Translations under genes and position numbers: made by a program | Shown here: piece after piece, positions 25,359 through 33,247 of the stretch | Layout of the letters: the number at the start of each line of letters is the position of its first letter | Numbering within the stretch: the stretch's first letter is position 1 | The notes under the pieces: generated by a model | Seen by the model: only the letters and a program-made list of their open reading frames with translations | What the model was told of the DNA's origin: nothing | Database searches by the model: none | NCBI RefSeq assembly: GCF_052055585.1 | Contig: NZ_CP170485.1 | Coordinates: 1,426,001-1,490,000, forward strand | Source: Oceanicaulis sp052055585 | Lineage (GTDB): Bacteria > Pseudomonadota > Alphaproteobacteria > Caulobacterales > Maricaulaceae | Direction of reading: 5' to 3' | DNA: 64,000 nucleotides

Positions 25359-26212
25359 CGCGTCTCGTCCTGTTTGACTGATAACCACATCGCTTCCATC
25401 GCTTCCAGATCAGCCTCCTGAACGGACGAGCCTTCAGCGAGCAGCCGCGCCTCGACGCCTCGAAAGCGACGCTCGAATTTGGCGTTCGCGTCGCGTAAGG
25501 CCGTTTCGGGATCCATCTGTAGTTTGCGAGAGAGATTGGCGATGGCGAAGAGCAAATCGCCTATTTCTTCCTGAATGTGCCCCCGGTCACCTTCGGTCAA
25601 GGCGTCGCGGACCTCGGCCAATTCCTCATCGATCTTGTCGAGCACCTGGCTGACATCCGGCCAGTCAAAACCGACGCGCGCCGCGCGCTTGGATATCTTC
25701 TCGGCCCGGAGCAAGGCGGGCAGGGCGACAGGCAGGTTGGCGAGGACGGAGGGATCCAGGTCGGCCTTCTCCGCGCGTTCTTTCGCTTTCTGCGTCTCCC
25801 AGGCGGTGATCTGGGACTGGGAGTCACGCTCATCGGCATCTGCGAACACATGCGGATGTCGCCGCAACATCTTTTCAGAGATGGCGTTTGCGACATCCTC
25901 GAACCGAAACGCTCCGATTTCCTCCGCCATCTGACTGTGGAAGACGACCTGGAAGAGCAGGTCTCCCAGCTCATCCTTCAGGTCCGCCATATCCTTCCGC
26001 TCGATCGCATCTGCGACTTCGTAGGCTTCCTCGATCGTGTAGGGGGCGATGGTGGCGAAAGACTGCTCGATATCCCAGGGGCAGCCTCCATCAGGGTCGC
26101 GCAAACGGTCCATGATCGCGAGCAGGCGTTCCAGGGCCGGCGACGTGTCCATCTCGATGGCCGAGCGGTCTCGGTACGGAAACTCAAGTGCGTCGTTACG
26201 TGTCTCGGTCAT
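25355..26212 (-). CDS. mazG: Nucleoside triphosphate pyrophosphohydrolase MazG
   Basis: 285 residues with two MazG domains. Each has the EExxE/ExxD magnesium motif: IEEAYEVADAI with LKDELGDLLFQV in the first, and IDEELAEVRDAL with EEIGDLLFAI in the second. It hydrolyses non-canonical or excess NTPs to NMP and PPi. The starting ATG at 26212 lacks an obvious ribosome-binding site; the Met at 26152 (MDTSPALERLL) is an alternative. Convergent with hflX, a conserved neighbour. Confidence 0.93.
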   Translation of the reverse strand: MTETRNDALEFPYRDRSAIEMDTSPALERLLAIMDRLRDPDGGCPWDIEQSFATIAPYTIEEAYEVADAIERKDMADLKDELGDLLFQVVFHSQMAEEIGAFRFEDVANAISEKMLRRHPHVFADADERDSQSQITAWETQKAKERAEKADLDPSVLANLPVALPALLRAEKISKRAARVGFDWPDVSQVLDKIDEELAEVRDALTEGDRGHIQEEIGDLLFAIANLSRKLQMDPETALRDANAKFERRFRGVEARLLAEGSSVQEADLEAMEAMWLSVKQDETR

Positions 26213-26357
26213 TCGGCAAGCCCGTTCGAGTGAAAGTCTTTCAGGCTGGATAAGGGAAATCGGGGGGTGGGGGGAAGAGGCGCAACGCTGCGGGCCCGAT
26301 GATTTAGAGATTTTTCAGTTGCAAGGTTAAGTCTGATCGCATTCATTGGTTGTATTT

Positions 26358-28673
26358 ATGGAGCATCCGATTCTCACAACCGTCTCTTTGCGCACCAAAA
26401 TCCTGGTGCTGGTGGTCACAGTCACTGTGTCTGTCGCCATGGTTGTGGGGTTTGCAAACTTCATTCAGGCGAGCTCCATGAGCCGCGCAGCGGCTCGATC
26501 AGAGCTAAATGCAGAAACCCGTGTGATTGCCTCACACATTTCCACCGCTTTTCGCATCGCCAGAGATCAGGCGTTCATCATCAGAAATACGCCTCCGATT
26601 GAAGGCATCATTCGCGCACAACGTAATGACGGGATTGATCCGCTGGACGGCAGCTCTCTGGAGACCTGGCGGGCGCGTTTGGCCGATATTTTTTCAGCCC
26701 ATCTGGCGGTGGAGCGAGAATACACACAGATCCGTTATATCGGGATTGAAGACGGCGGACGTGAGATCGTCCGTGTCAATCGAGTTGGGGAGGATGGGTT
26801 CTCGGTCGTTCCTGACGATTTGCTCCAGCGTAAACAGAACGAATTTTATTTCTTGCCGGGCATCCAGGCGGAAGAGAGCGAGATCTACACATCCCCCATT
26901 ACTGCGAACCGGGAGTTCGGTGACGTCTCCAGCGATATGACGCCTACTGTCAGAACAATCGTTTCTGTTCATACGCCAGAAGGCGCGCCCTACGGGATGA
27001 TCGCGATCAACTCCGATATCCGCGTGATATTCGAGGAAGCCTTGATGGCGGCGTCGTCAAACTATGAAGTCTATATCTCCGATGAAGACGGCAACTACAT
27101 TCACTATCAGCCCGGTGTCGGTATTGTCCGGAATCAATATGCTTTTCAGGAACGGTTTGAGCCGCCCGCCTTGTTAAGTCTGGACGGCGAGGCGCTACAG
27201 GATGTCGCTGGCGTCACCTATGTCGCTTACACGCTGAATACCGGACGAGCGGGAGAGGCGGGACTCTCCTTTCGCATTCTGGTTGGCGAACCCACCGAAG
27301 CGCTCATGCAAGGCGCATATGCCATCCGGCAACAATCGATGATGCTGGCCGTGAGTCTGGTCGTGCTTACAGCGATAGGTTCGTTGCTCTTTGTGACCAG
27401 TCTGACCCGTCCGCTTGGTGAACTGACACAGGCTGTGCACGATTATGGACAGAGCCGGGAGCCGATCGAAATCAATGTCACAAGCAATGATGAGATCGGA
27501 GATCTGGGACGCGCCTTTGTTGGCATGACCAAGGCGCTTCAGCAGAGTGAGCTGAGCGCAAACACGTTCGAGAACATTATTGACGGCTTGATCCTGCTGC
27601 AGCCGGACGGAATTATCCAGGCTATGAATCCGGCAGCCCGCTTCATGTTCGGTTATGAGGAAGATGAGCTGATCGGTCAGGATATCTCCGTGCTTCTGCC
27701 CAATGGCGTTCGTCTGGAGCGGGAAGGCTCATTCCGCCATATTCCCTGCTTCATCGAGCAACACCTTGTGGGGGAGACGTTCGAGGCGGAAGCCTGCCAG
27801 AAGAATCAGGATCCGCTCTTTGTGGAGCTGACTCTAAGTGATGTTCACAAGGCGGACAGCACGCTGTTCAGCCTGCTTATCCGCGATATCAGCGTGCGTA
27901 AGCAGATGGAGATCATGAAGGATGAATTCGTATCCACAGTGAACCATGAATTGCGCACGCCTCTGACTTCCATGCTGGGCTCCTTAAGGCTCCTCAAGGC
28001 CCGTCTGGAGAGCAAATTCAAGGATGACGAGAAGGCATCCATGCTGCTGAACATGGCTCAGCGCAGCAGTGACCGCCTCAATCATCTGGTCAATGACATT
28101 CTTGATCTCGAAAAGATCGCCGCCGGCAAGCTGGAATACCGTATGGAGGTCGTCCCTTGCGATGATCTTGTTCAGGACGTGGTGGAAAGCCATCGGGTGC
28201 TTGCGGAGGAACATGGCGTGACATTTGAACTGGATTTGCAGGCGGGTGATCCGCCCGTAAACCTTGATGTGTCCCGCTTCACGCAGGCTCTCGTGAATCT
28301 TCTTTCAAACGCTGCGAAATACTCGCCTCCAGATGAGGTTGTCACGATCATGACCCGTCGTCCGACATCCTCTCTCATCAGGATATCCGTCTCCGATAAC
28401 GGCCCGGGCATCCCTGAGGATTTTCAGGACCGCATTTTTGAGCGGTTCTCGCAGGCTGACAGCTCTCCCACCCGCCGCGTGGGCGGGAACGGTCTGGGCC
28501 TCAACATAACGAAGAATCTGGTTGAAGCCTTTGATGGTCAAATTGATTTTGACACCAAGGTGGGTGAAGGGACGGTCTTCCACATCACATTGCCGATCGT
28601 CGCTCAGGTGCAGTCGACGTCTGAAAGCAATGATGTTGAGGCTTTCGTCACTCAACACTCAAGGATCAGCTAG
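26358..28673 (+). CDS. Membrane sensor histidine kinase (Cache-HAMP-PAS)
   Basis: 771 residues from ATG 26358. TM1 is near residues 17-38. A large periplasmic sensor of about 290 residues follows with Cache-like segments (PYGMIAINSDIRVIF, NYEVYISDEDGNYIHY). TM2 is near 328-350, then HAMP (SLTRPLGELTQAV), PAS (about 410-520, ending in a PAC-like segment), HisKA with NHELRTPLTSMLGSLRLLK (His530) and HATPase (DNGPGIPED, GGNGLGLNITKNL). The kinase has no attached receiver. A single-domain receiver gene starts two bases after the stop, and two Hpt-receiver genes face it, so it is the probable head of a phosphorelay. The ligand is unknown. Confidence 0.9.
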   Translation: MEHPILTTVSLRTKILVLVVTVTVSVAMVVGFANFIQASSMSRAAARSELNAETRVIASHISTAFRIARDQAFIIRNTPPIEGIIRAQRNDGIDPLDGSSLETWRARLADIFSAHLAVEREYTQIRYIGIEDGGREIVRVNRVGEDGFSVVPDDLLQRKQNEFYFLPGIQAEESEIYTSPITANREFGDVSSDMTPTVRTIVSVHTPEGAPYGMIAINSDIRVIFEEALMAASSNYEVYISDEDGNYIHYQPGVGIVRNQYAFQERFEPPALLSLDGEALQDVAGVTYVAYTLNTGRAGEAGLSFRILVGEPTEALMQGAYAIRQQSMMLAVSLVVLTAIGSLLFVTSLTRPLGELTQAVHDYGQSREPIEINVTSNDEIGDLGRAFVGMTKALQQSELSANTFENIIDGLILLQPDGIIQAMNPAARFMFGYEEDELIGQDISVLLPNGVRLEREGSFRHIPCFIEQHLVGETFEAEACQKNQDPLFVELTLSDVHKADSTLFSLLIRDISVRKQMEIMKDEFVSTVNHELRTPLTSMLGSLRLLKARLESKFKDDEKASMLLNMAQRSSDRLNHLVNDILDLEKIAAGKLEYRMEVVPCDDLVQDVVESHRVLAEEHGVTFELDLQAGDPPVNLDVSRFTQALVNLLSNAAKYSPPDEVVTIMTRRPTSSLIRISVSDNGPGIPEDFQDRIFERFSQADSSPTRRVGGNGLGLNITKNLVEAFDGQIDFDTKVGEGTVFHITLPIVAQVQSTSESNDVEAFVTQHSRIS

Positions 28674-28675
28674 TC

Positions 28676-29062
28676 GTGTCAGAGCTTGAGAAAATCGCCT
28701 GTGTTGAGGATGACCCGGACATCCGGGCGATTCTCGAAATGTCACTGAGCGACGTTGGCGGCTTTACTGTGAGCCTGTTTGAAAATGGGCCGGCTGCCCT
28801 GTCTGGACTGGGGGATGTGAACCCGCAGCTCATCATGCTGGATATGATGATGCCTGGCATGAACGGCCTAGAAGTTCTCGCTGAGCTCAGAACACGACCC
28901 GCTTTTATGCGTACGCCCATCGTATTCATGACCGCAAAGGCCCAATCCCATGAGCTGGGCGCTTATATCAGCGCCGGCGCGCAATCGGTTATCGTCAAAC
29001 CGTTTGATCCTTTGACCCTACCGGATCAGATCAGGGAAATCTGGGATGGGCTTGGCCTGTAG
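28676..29062 (+). CDS. Single-domain response regulator
   Basis: 128-residue CheY-like receiver without an output domain. Acidic pocket EDDPD, phospho-acceptor Asp56 in IMLDMMMPGMNG, Thr in FMTAKAQ and Lys in VIVKPFDP are all present. The start is a GTG two bases after the kinase stop, so the two are cotranscribed. It likely accepts phosphate from the kinase and passes it to an Hpt protein, or acts on a partner directly. Confidence 0.88.
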   Translation: MSELEKIACVEDDPDIRAILEMSLSDVGGFTVSLFENGPAALSGLGDVNPQLIMLDMMMPGMNGLEVLAELRTRPAFMRTPIVFMTAKAQSHELGAYISAGAQSVIVKPFDPLTLPDQIREIWDGLGL

Positions 29063-29064
29063 AG

Positions 29065-29868
29065 CTAGTGCGGCCGACTTTGCTGGGCGACCCGAGTGAT
29101 CGCACGCATGACGACGGCCCTGTTGAAGGGCTTTACCAGTACATGGTCCACACCGTTGCGGATCACCGTATGAATTTTCTCGGCATTGTTTTCCGAGGTC
29201 AGGAAGATGATCGGAGTCTGGCTGGGCATGCGGGTCTGTCCGGCTCGCACCAGACGCAGCAGGGACAGGCCATCAATCGGTTTCATATGCCAGTCCGAGA
29301 GCATCAATGTGGGTGTGAATGTTTTCATCAGGCTGAGGGCTTCCTCGCCTGAACTGGCCATGCGCACTTCGCCCACGCCGATATCGGTCAGAAGCTCTCG
29401 CACCAGATTGCGGACCGAGATGTCATCCTCGACGAAGAGGATCCGCTGCGCTTTGAGCAGTTTCCGGATCTCATCAGTGTCATTGTCATTCAGGACGCGG
29501 GGGGCCGGATTTTCAAAGCTCTGAACAAGTCGGGACTGGTCAGGTGCAATGTGGCTGCGCAGTTTCGCAATCTTGCTCAGGTCCAGATAGATCCGCTCCA
29601 TGCTCTTGGGCGTGATGTCTTCCTTGGACTGGATCAGGGAGTCCGTATCCTGCTCGAGCCGGAAGAACTGTGCGCCCAGGATTGGAAATCCCATGCAATA
29701 GGCTGCTCCCTTGAGCCGGTGGCTCTCTTCGTGGAGTTTCTTCAGATTGCGTTTCAGCTCGAATTGGCTCGCCTTGTCATCACCGACGATATGGGTCAGC
29801 TCAGCAAGCTGAGTTGGGAATTTCGAGCAAAAGTTTTCTACGACGCGTCTTGGATTTGCACTTGGCAT
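29065..29868 (-). CDS. Hpt-receiver phosphorelay protein
   Basis: 267 residues with an unusual order: an N-terminal Hpt four-helix domain (His50 in SHRLKGAAYCMGF) and a C-terminal receiver domain (acidic pair EDD, Asp192 in MLSDWHMKPIDG, Lys in HVLVKPFN). There is no DNA-binding or enzymatic output. Its neighbour 29939-30703 has the same layout with His at the same position. The stop lies two bases from the stop of the convergent single-domain receiver. Probable role: intermediate in a multistep phosphorelay fed by the adjacent kinase. Confidence 0.82.
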   Translation of the reverse strand: MPSANPRRVVENFCSKFPTQLAELTHIVGDDKASQFELKRNLKKLHEESHRLKGAAYCMGFPILGAQFFRLEQDTDSLIQSKEDITPKSMERIYLDLSKIAKLRSHIAPDQSRLVQSFENPAPRVLNDNDTDEIRKLLKAQRILFVEDDISVRNLVRELLTDIGVGEVRMASSGEEALSLMKTFTPTLMLSDWHMKPIDGLSLLRLVRAGQTRMPSQTPIIFLTSENNAEKIHTVIRNGVDHVLVKPFNRAVVMRAITRVAQQSRPH

Positions 29869-29938
29869 ATAGAACTCCGCATTGTCAGCTTTAAGTCTAA
29901 GCTGCGGTTCTATTGTAATTGTTACTCATCGTGTTTGA

Positions 29939-30703
29939 TCACGCGGCGAGGGCGCGGCCCAGCACGCCATGAAGCCTGTGGGCGTCAAAGGGCTTGAGCA
30001 GATAGCCATCAGGACGGTAGAGGCCCGCTCGTTCTATGGCTTGGCGTGACGAGGGGACGGTCATGAAGATGAAGGGCGTCGTCTTTGCAGGCTTCAGCGA
30101 GCCTGAACGAAGTTTGCGCAGTAAATCCAGTCCGTTATCGCCTTCTAACTGCCAATCGCAAATGATGGCGTCGACCATGTTCTCTGACAGATAGTCCGCT
30201 GCATTCCTCGCGCAGGTCTCATAGACGATGGAAGAATAGCCTTCTTCCTTCAGATACATCTCGGCCAGGCCGTGAAGGTTCGTGTCGTCATCCACAAAGA
30301 GGATGCGCTTGTACTCGGACGGATCAATGAGCGGAGAGCTGGGACTGTCGGGCGTGGAGGGCTCGTAACCGAGGTCCTTGAGCACGCCGGCCTGGTCCAG
30401 CATGTCAGAAATCATGTCTGGCAGTCTTGTCAGTTCGATTGCCGGACGGGCGTCATGATCAGCGGACATCTGGGAGAGCGCGACATCCTCGATCAATTCG
30501 AAATTCCGGGCCATGGCGGGAAAGCCGAACGAACCGTATGACCCCATCAGACGATGCGAGAGGGAGGCGACATCATTGAGAAGACCTGCCTCATCGCCTG
30601 AACCGCCTGTATTCTGGAGCCGGACATGCAGAGTCTGAATGTCATCGTGCGCGCGATTGAGAAAAGTGCGTCTCAGATCCGATAACTGGCTTGCAGACGG
30701 CAT
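29939..30703 (-). CDS. Hpt-receiver phosphorelay protein (paralogue)
   Basis: 254 residues, same architecture as the downstream paralogue. Hpt-like N-terminus with His50 in SHRLMGSYGSFGF (the usual KG pair is MG), a linker rich in Pro and Ser, and a C-terminal receiver with VDDD and Asp183 in AIICDWQLEGDNG, Lys in YLLKPFDAH. Both proteins begin MPSA and carry the CDW/SDW pattern around the acceptor Asp, indicating tandem duplication and divergence. A 70-base gap separates them; they may share a promoter upstream of 30703. Confidence 0.82.
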   Translation of the reverse strand: MPSASQLSDLRRTFLNRAHDDIQTLHVRLQNTGGSGDEAGLLNDVASLSHRLMGSYGSFGFPAMARNFELIEDVALSQMSADHDARPAIELTRLPDMISDMLDQAGVLKDLGYEPSTPDSPSSPLIDPSEYKRILFVDDDTNLHGLAEMYLKEEGYSSIVYETCARNAADYLSENMVDAIICDWQLEGDNGLDLLRKLRSGSLKPAKTTPFIFMTVPSSRQAIERAGLYRPDGYLLKPFDAHRLHGVLGRALAA

Positions 30704-31071
30704 ATATGCCTCCGTGACTCAGTGAACTTGTTCAACAGTCTGAGCCTGAGTGTGAGAATATCAAGATAACAAACGTTATTAATTTCCTCCTGCACAAACG
30801 AGCGTGGCATGAGGTGCGCCGTAGGAAGGGGCCATGAGGTGAGAGTTCGGTTGGAACTGTAATGACAGAAATAAAATGCGTCGAACACTCGGCCAAATGT
30901 GTCTCGCTCACTCACCGAGTTTTATTTTCATACAATCAGTAGAGTATGAGGCCTCATTCACTCAGAGCATAGATTAATCTACCTGAAGCTGTGATATTGA
31001 ATAATTTCAGCTTCTCGCACCTACGAATTCCGTCCAATATCAGTGTCTTGAATCTTGTTGGGGAAGACGAC
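30704..31071. other. Divergent intergenic region, 368 bases
   Basis: AT-rich spacer between the leftward Hpt-receiver pair and the rightward Crp/Fnr gene, so it should hold both promoters. A TGAAC-TT-GTTCA inverted repeat lies at 30723-30734, just upstream of the Hpt-receiver start. I find no convincing Fnr or Crp half-site pair and no small open frame with a ribosome-binding site. Confidence 0.5.
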
Positions 31072-31761
31072 ATGGCCGGATTGCTGGAACACGGAAGTCT
31101 GAAATTCCTCGACCTGCTGAGCGATGATGTCAAAGCAGCCTTGGAATCTGTCGAACGTCGTCTGACCTATGAAGATGGCCAGATGATCTATTCGGCGGGT
31201 GATGATGACCAGCGTTTGATGATCGTCCGCTCCGGCGCTGTGAAAATGGGGCGGATCAGTCCAGAAGGGCTTGAGACAATCCTGGCGGTGTTCGGCGAAG
31301 GCCATTTCATCGGGCTGATGAGCGTTATGGTCGGCCGAAAACGCGAACAGAATGCTGTCGCTGTCGGCAAAACCGTCATCGGTTATATTCAACACTCAGA
31401 GTTCAACGCGCTGATGGATGTCTATCCCGAAATTGCGCGGGCGGCCTTGCCGGCGACGCTGAGCCGATTGAAAGCCGCATTGAACATGGTCGATGACCTG
31501 CGCCGACTGCCACTGGCGGCGTACACGGCCGTATTCCTGCACAGCATGCTGGAGTCCACCGAAGTCCCGGGCGTTATTCCCTGGAGCCAGTCGGACCTGG
31601 CGGTCGCTGTCGGCGCCTCACGAGTCTCCATCGGCAAGGCGCTCAAACAGCTGGAGGCGGATGGCCTGATTGTTCTGAAATACAGAGCAATTGAAGTTCC
31701 CGATGCTCAGGCTCTGGCTGACTGGATCGATGCAGCCAGAGCCGAGCATCTGTCGTCCTGA
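31072..31761 (+). CDS. Crp/Fnr-family transcription regulator
   Basis: 229 residues from ATG 31072, which has GGGGAAG seven bases upstream. N-terminal cyclic-nucleotide-binding fold (about 10-130, including EGHFIGLMSVMVGRKREQNAVAV), a dimerisation helix, and a C-terminal Crp-type helix-turn-helix (WSQSDLAVAVGASRVSIGKALKQLEADG). There is no N-terminal Cys cluster, so it is not an oxygen-sensing Fnr; the signal is unknown. It lies between the phosphorelay island and the TonB-receptor operon and could control either. Confidence 0.85.
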   Translation: MAGLLEHGSLKFLDLLSDDVKAALESVERRLTYEDGQMIYSAGDDDQRLMIVRSGAVKMGRISPEGLETILAVFGEGHFIGLMSVMVGRKREQNAVAVGKTVIGYIQHSEFNALMDVYPEIARAALPATLSRLKAALNMVDDLRRLPLAAYTAVFLHSMLESTEVPGVIPWSQSDLAVAVGASRVSIGKALKQLEADGLIVLKYRAIEVPDAQALADWIDAARAEHLSS

Positions 31762-31771
31762 CCCCTCAGGA

Positions 31772-33229
31772 TTACTGATCAATGATGGGCGTCAGAGGCG
31801 GCAGGGCCAATTCGCCATCATAAAGGGACTGGGTTGTTTCTGGTTTGGGCGAGTAAATCCGGAAGGTGACCCGGAACGGACGGCCGTCGGGAGAGGGGAG
31901 CCAGTTGGAATCCAGTTCGCCGCCCGGCGCTTCGGGCTGGATGTAGAGGTCCAGCGATCCATCCTCGTTGAATTGAAGATTGTGACGGCTGCCGATCGAG
32001 TATCGGTCGATGGGGTTGTCGACCAGCAGGAAGCTCTGACCGTCATACATCGTCACCGACCAGAACCCGAGCGCATTGATCGCAGGCAGATCACCAGGCT
32101 CGAAGTGCATGTGGTAGCGATCACTGCCGTCAAGCGGCTCATTTTCTGAGTCAAAATAGGTGTAGAAATAGATCGCTTCCTCGGGATCATTGCCCAGAAG
32201 TCCGACCAGAGAAATCGCGGCGCGTGCGGCATAGTCAAAGACGATGTCATCTGCATAACGCGCCGTATCCCAACCGGTGGGGAAACGCTGGCCGCGATTG
32301 CGGCGCAGATATTCCATAACCGCAGGGCCATCTTCGATGGCGCGCAAAATGCCTGCGCGGGTGTCCGGATCGAGGGAGTCGGGGTCAAAGGGCTGGCCGG
32401 GTTCAAGACCCAGACGCCAGAGGGTGGCGTTCATCGCAGCATGCTGAGGAGGCGGCGGGTTCTCCGCCAGCAGGACGGCCATCTGATGGAAGTGCGCGAA
32501 CGGACCCTCAAAGGTTTCCCGTTCGACCGGAGCCGGAATTGCCGGCTCAACATCTGTCGGCCCGTTATTCCAAGCGGACAGCGGGGTGAGGGACATCTGG
32601 TCCTGATAGCCGCGAACGGTGGCGAGATCGGCTTCGTTGCGATGCACCGCAAGCCGGATGGCGAGGGCGCCTGACGGGGTGTCGATATCCACCCGTTCCA
32701 CGCCCTCGGGAAGCTCGCCATCCCAATCGGGGCCGACAAAGGCCAGATGGACCGCTTCACCGCCATTCACGCGCGGTGAGTAATGGTAGGTCTGGTTTTC
32801 CATATAGGCGTTGACCGATTGCACGACGGCGTAGCGGTCCTTGATCTCGGGCATGTCGAGAATGATCGGCTCGGCCCGCAGGTCGAGGGAAACGCCCGTG
32901 TACACCGTGTCGTTATTCGGGCTGTAGGGCATGTCGCTGTTGGCGTTCGCCAACCAGTTCATATGGCCCAGACGATTGATTGGCGCGATCGGGCCGCGGC
33001 TTTGGGCCTCGGTCAGGTTTTCCCGGCGCAGTCTCTCCCGTTCCCAGATGAAGAGCGGATAGCTGTACAGATATGCCTGGATGGCGAGGCTGTAGGCGAG
33101 GGCTTCGCGGCCTTCTGCATCCACTTCGCTGGTGACCACGGTTTGAGGCGCGGTCTGAGCGTAGCTGGAAACCGGAGTGAAGCCGAGGCCAAGAATCGAG
33201 ACGGCCGTGAGCAGTGCGTATTTCATCAT
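31772..33229 (-). CDS. Exported DUF1254/DUF1214 protein
   Basis: 485 residues with a signal peptide (cleavage near SYAQT). The N-terminal half (YLYSYPLFIWERERL, NNDTVYTGVSLDL, RYAVVQSVNAYMENQ) is DUF1254, and the C-terminal part (YHMHFEPGDLPAINALGFWSVTMYD, YSIGSR) is DUF1214. The family is often annotated as an ATP/GTP-binding or lipoprotein-like protein without proof. It is the last gene of a three-gene operon with a TonB receptor (18-base gap) and a lipoprotein. It could process or bind the receptor's ligand in the periplasm; this is inference. Confidence 0.82.
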   Translation of the reverse strand: MMKYALLTAVSILGLGFTPVSSYAQTAPQTVVTSEVDAEGREALAYSLAIQAYLYSYPLFIWERERLRRENLTEAQSRGPIAPINRLGHMNWLANANSDMPYSPNNDTVYTGVSLDLRAEPIILDMPEIKDRYAVVQSVNAYMENQTYHYSPRVNGGEAVHLAFVGPDWDGELPEGVERVDIDTPSGALAIRLAVHRNEADLATVRGYQDQMSLTPLSAWNNGPTDVEPAIPAPVERETFEGPFAHFHQMAVLLAENPPPPQHAAMNATLWRLGLEPGQPFDPDSLDPDTRAGILRAIEDGPAVMEYLRRNRGQRFPTGWDTARYADDIVFDYAARAAISLVGLLGNDPEEAIYFYTYFDSENEPLDGSDRYHMHFEPGDLPAINALGFWSVTMYDGQSFLLVDNPIDRYSIGSRHNLQFNEDGSLDLYIQPEAPGGELDSNWLPSPDGRPFRVTFRIYSPKPETTQSLYDGELALPPLTPIIDQ

Positions 33230-33247
33230 GTGTTTTGAGCCTCTGGC

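Noticed and set aside
30704..31071. Fnr box or CtrA site upstream of the Crp/Fnr gene
   Set aside because: Only half-sites such as TTAA at 30974 were found; no second half at the required spacing.
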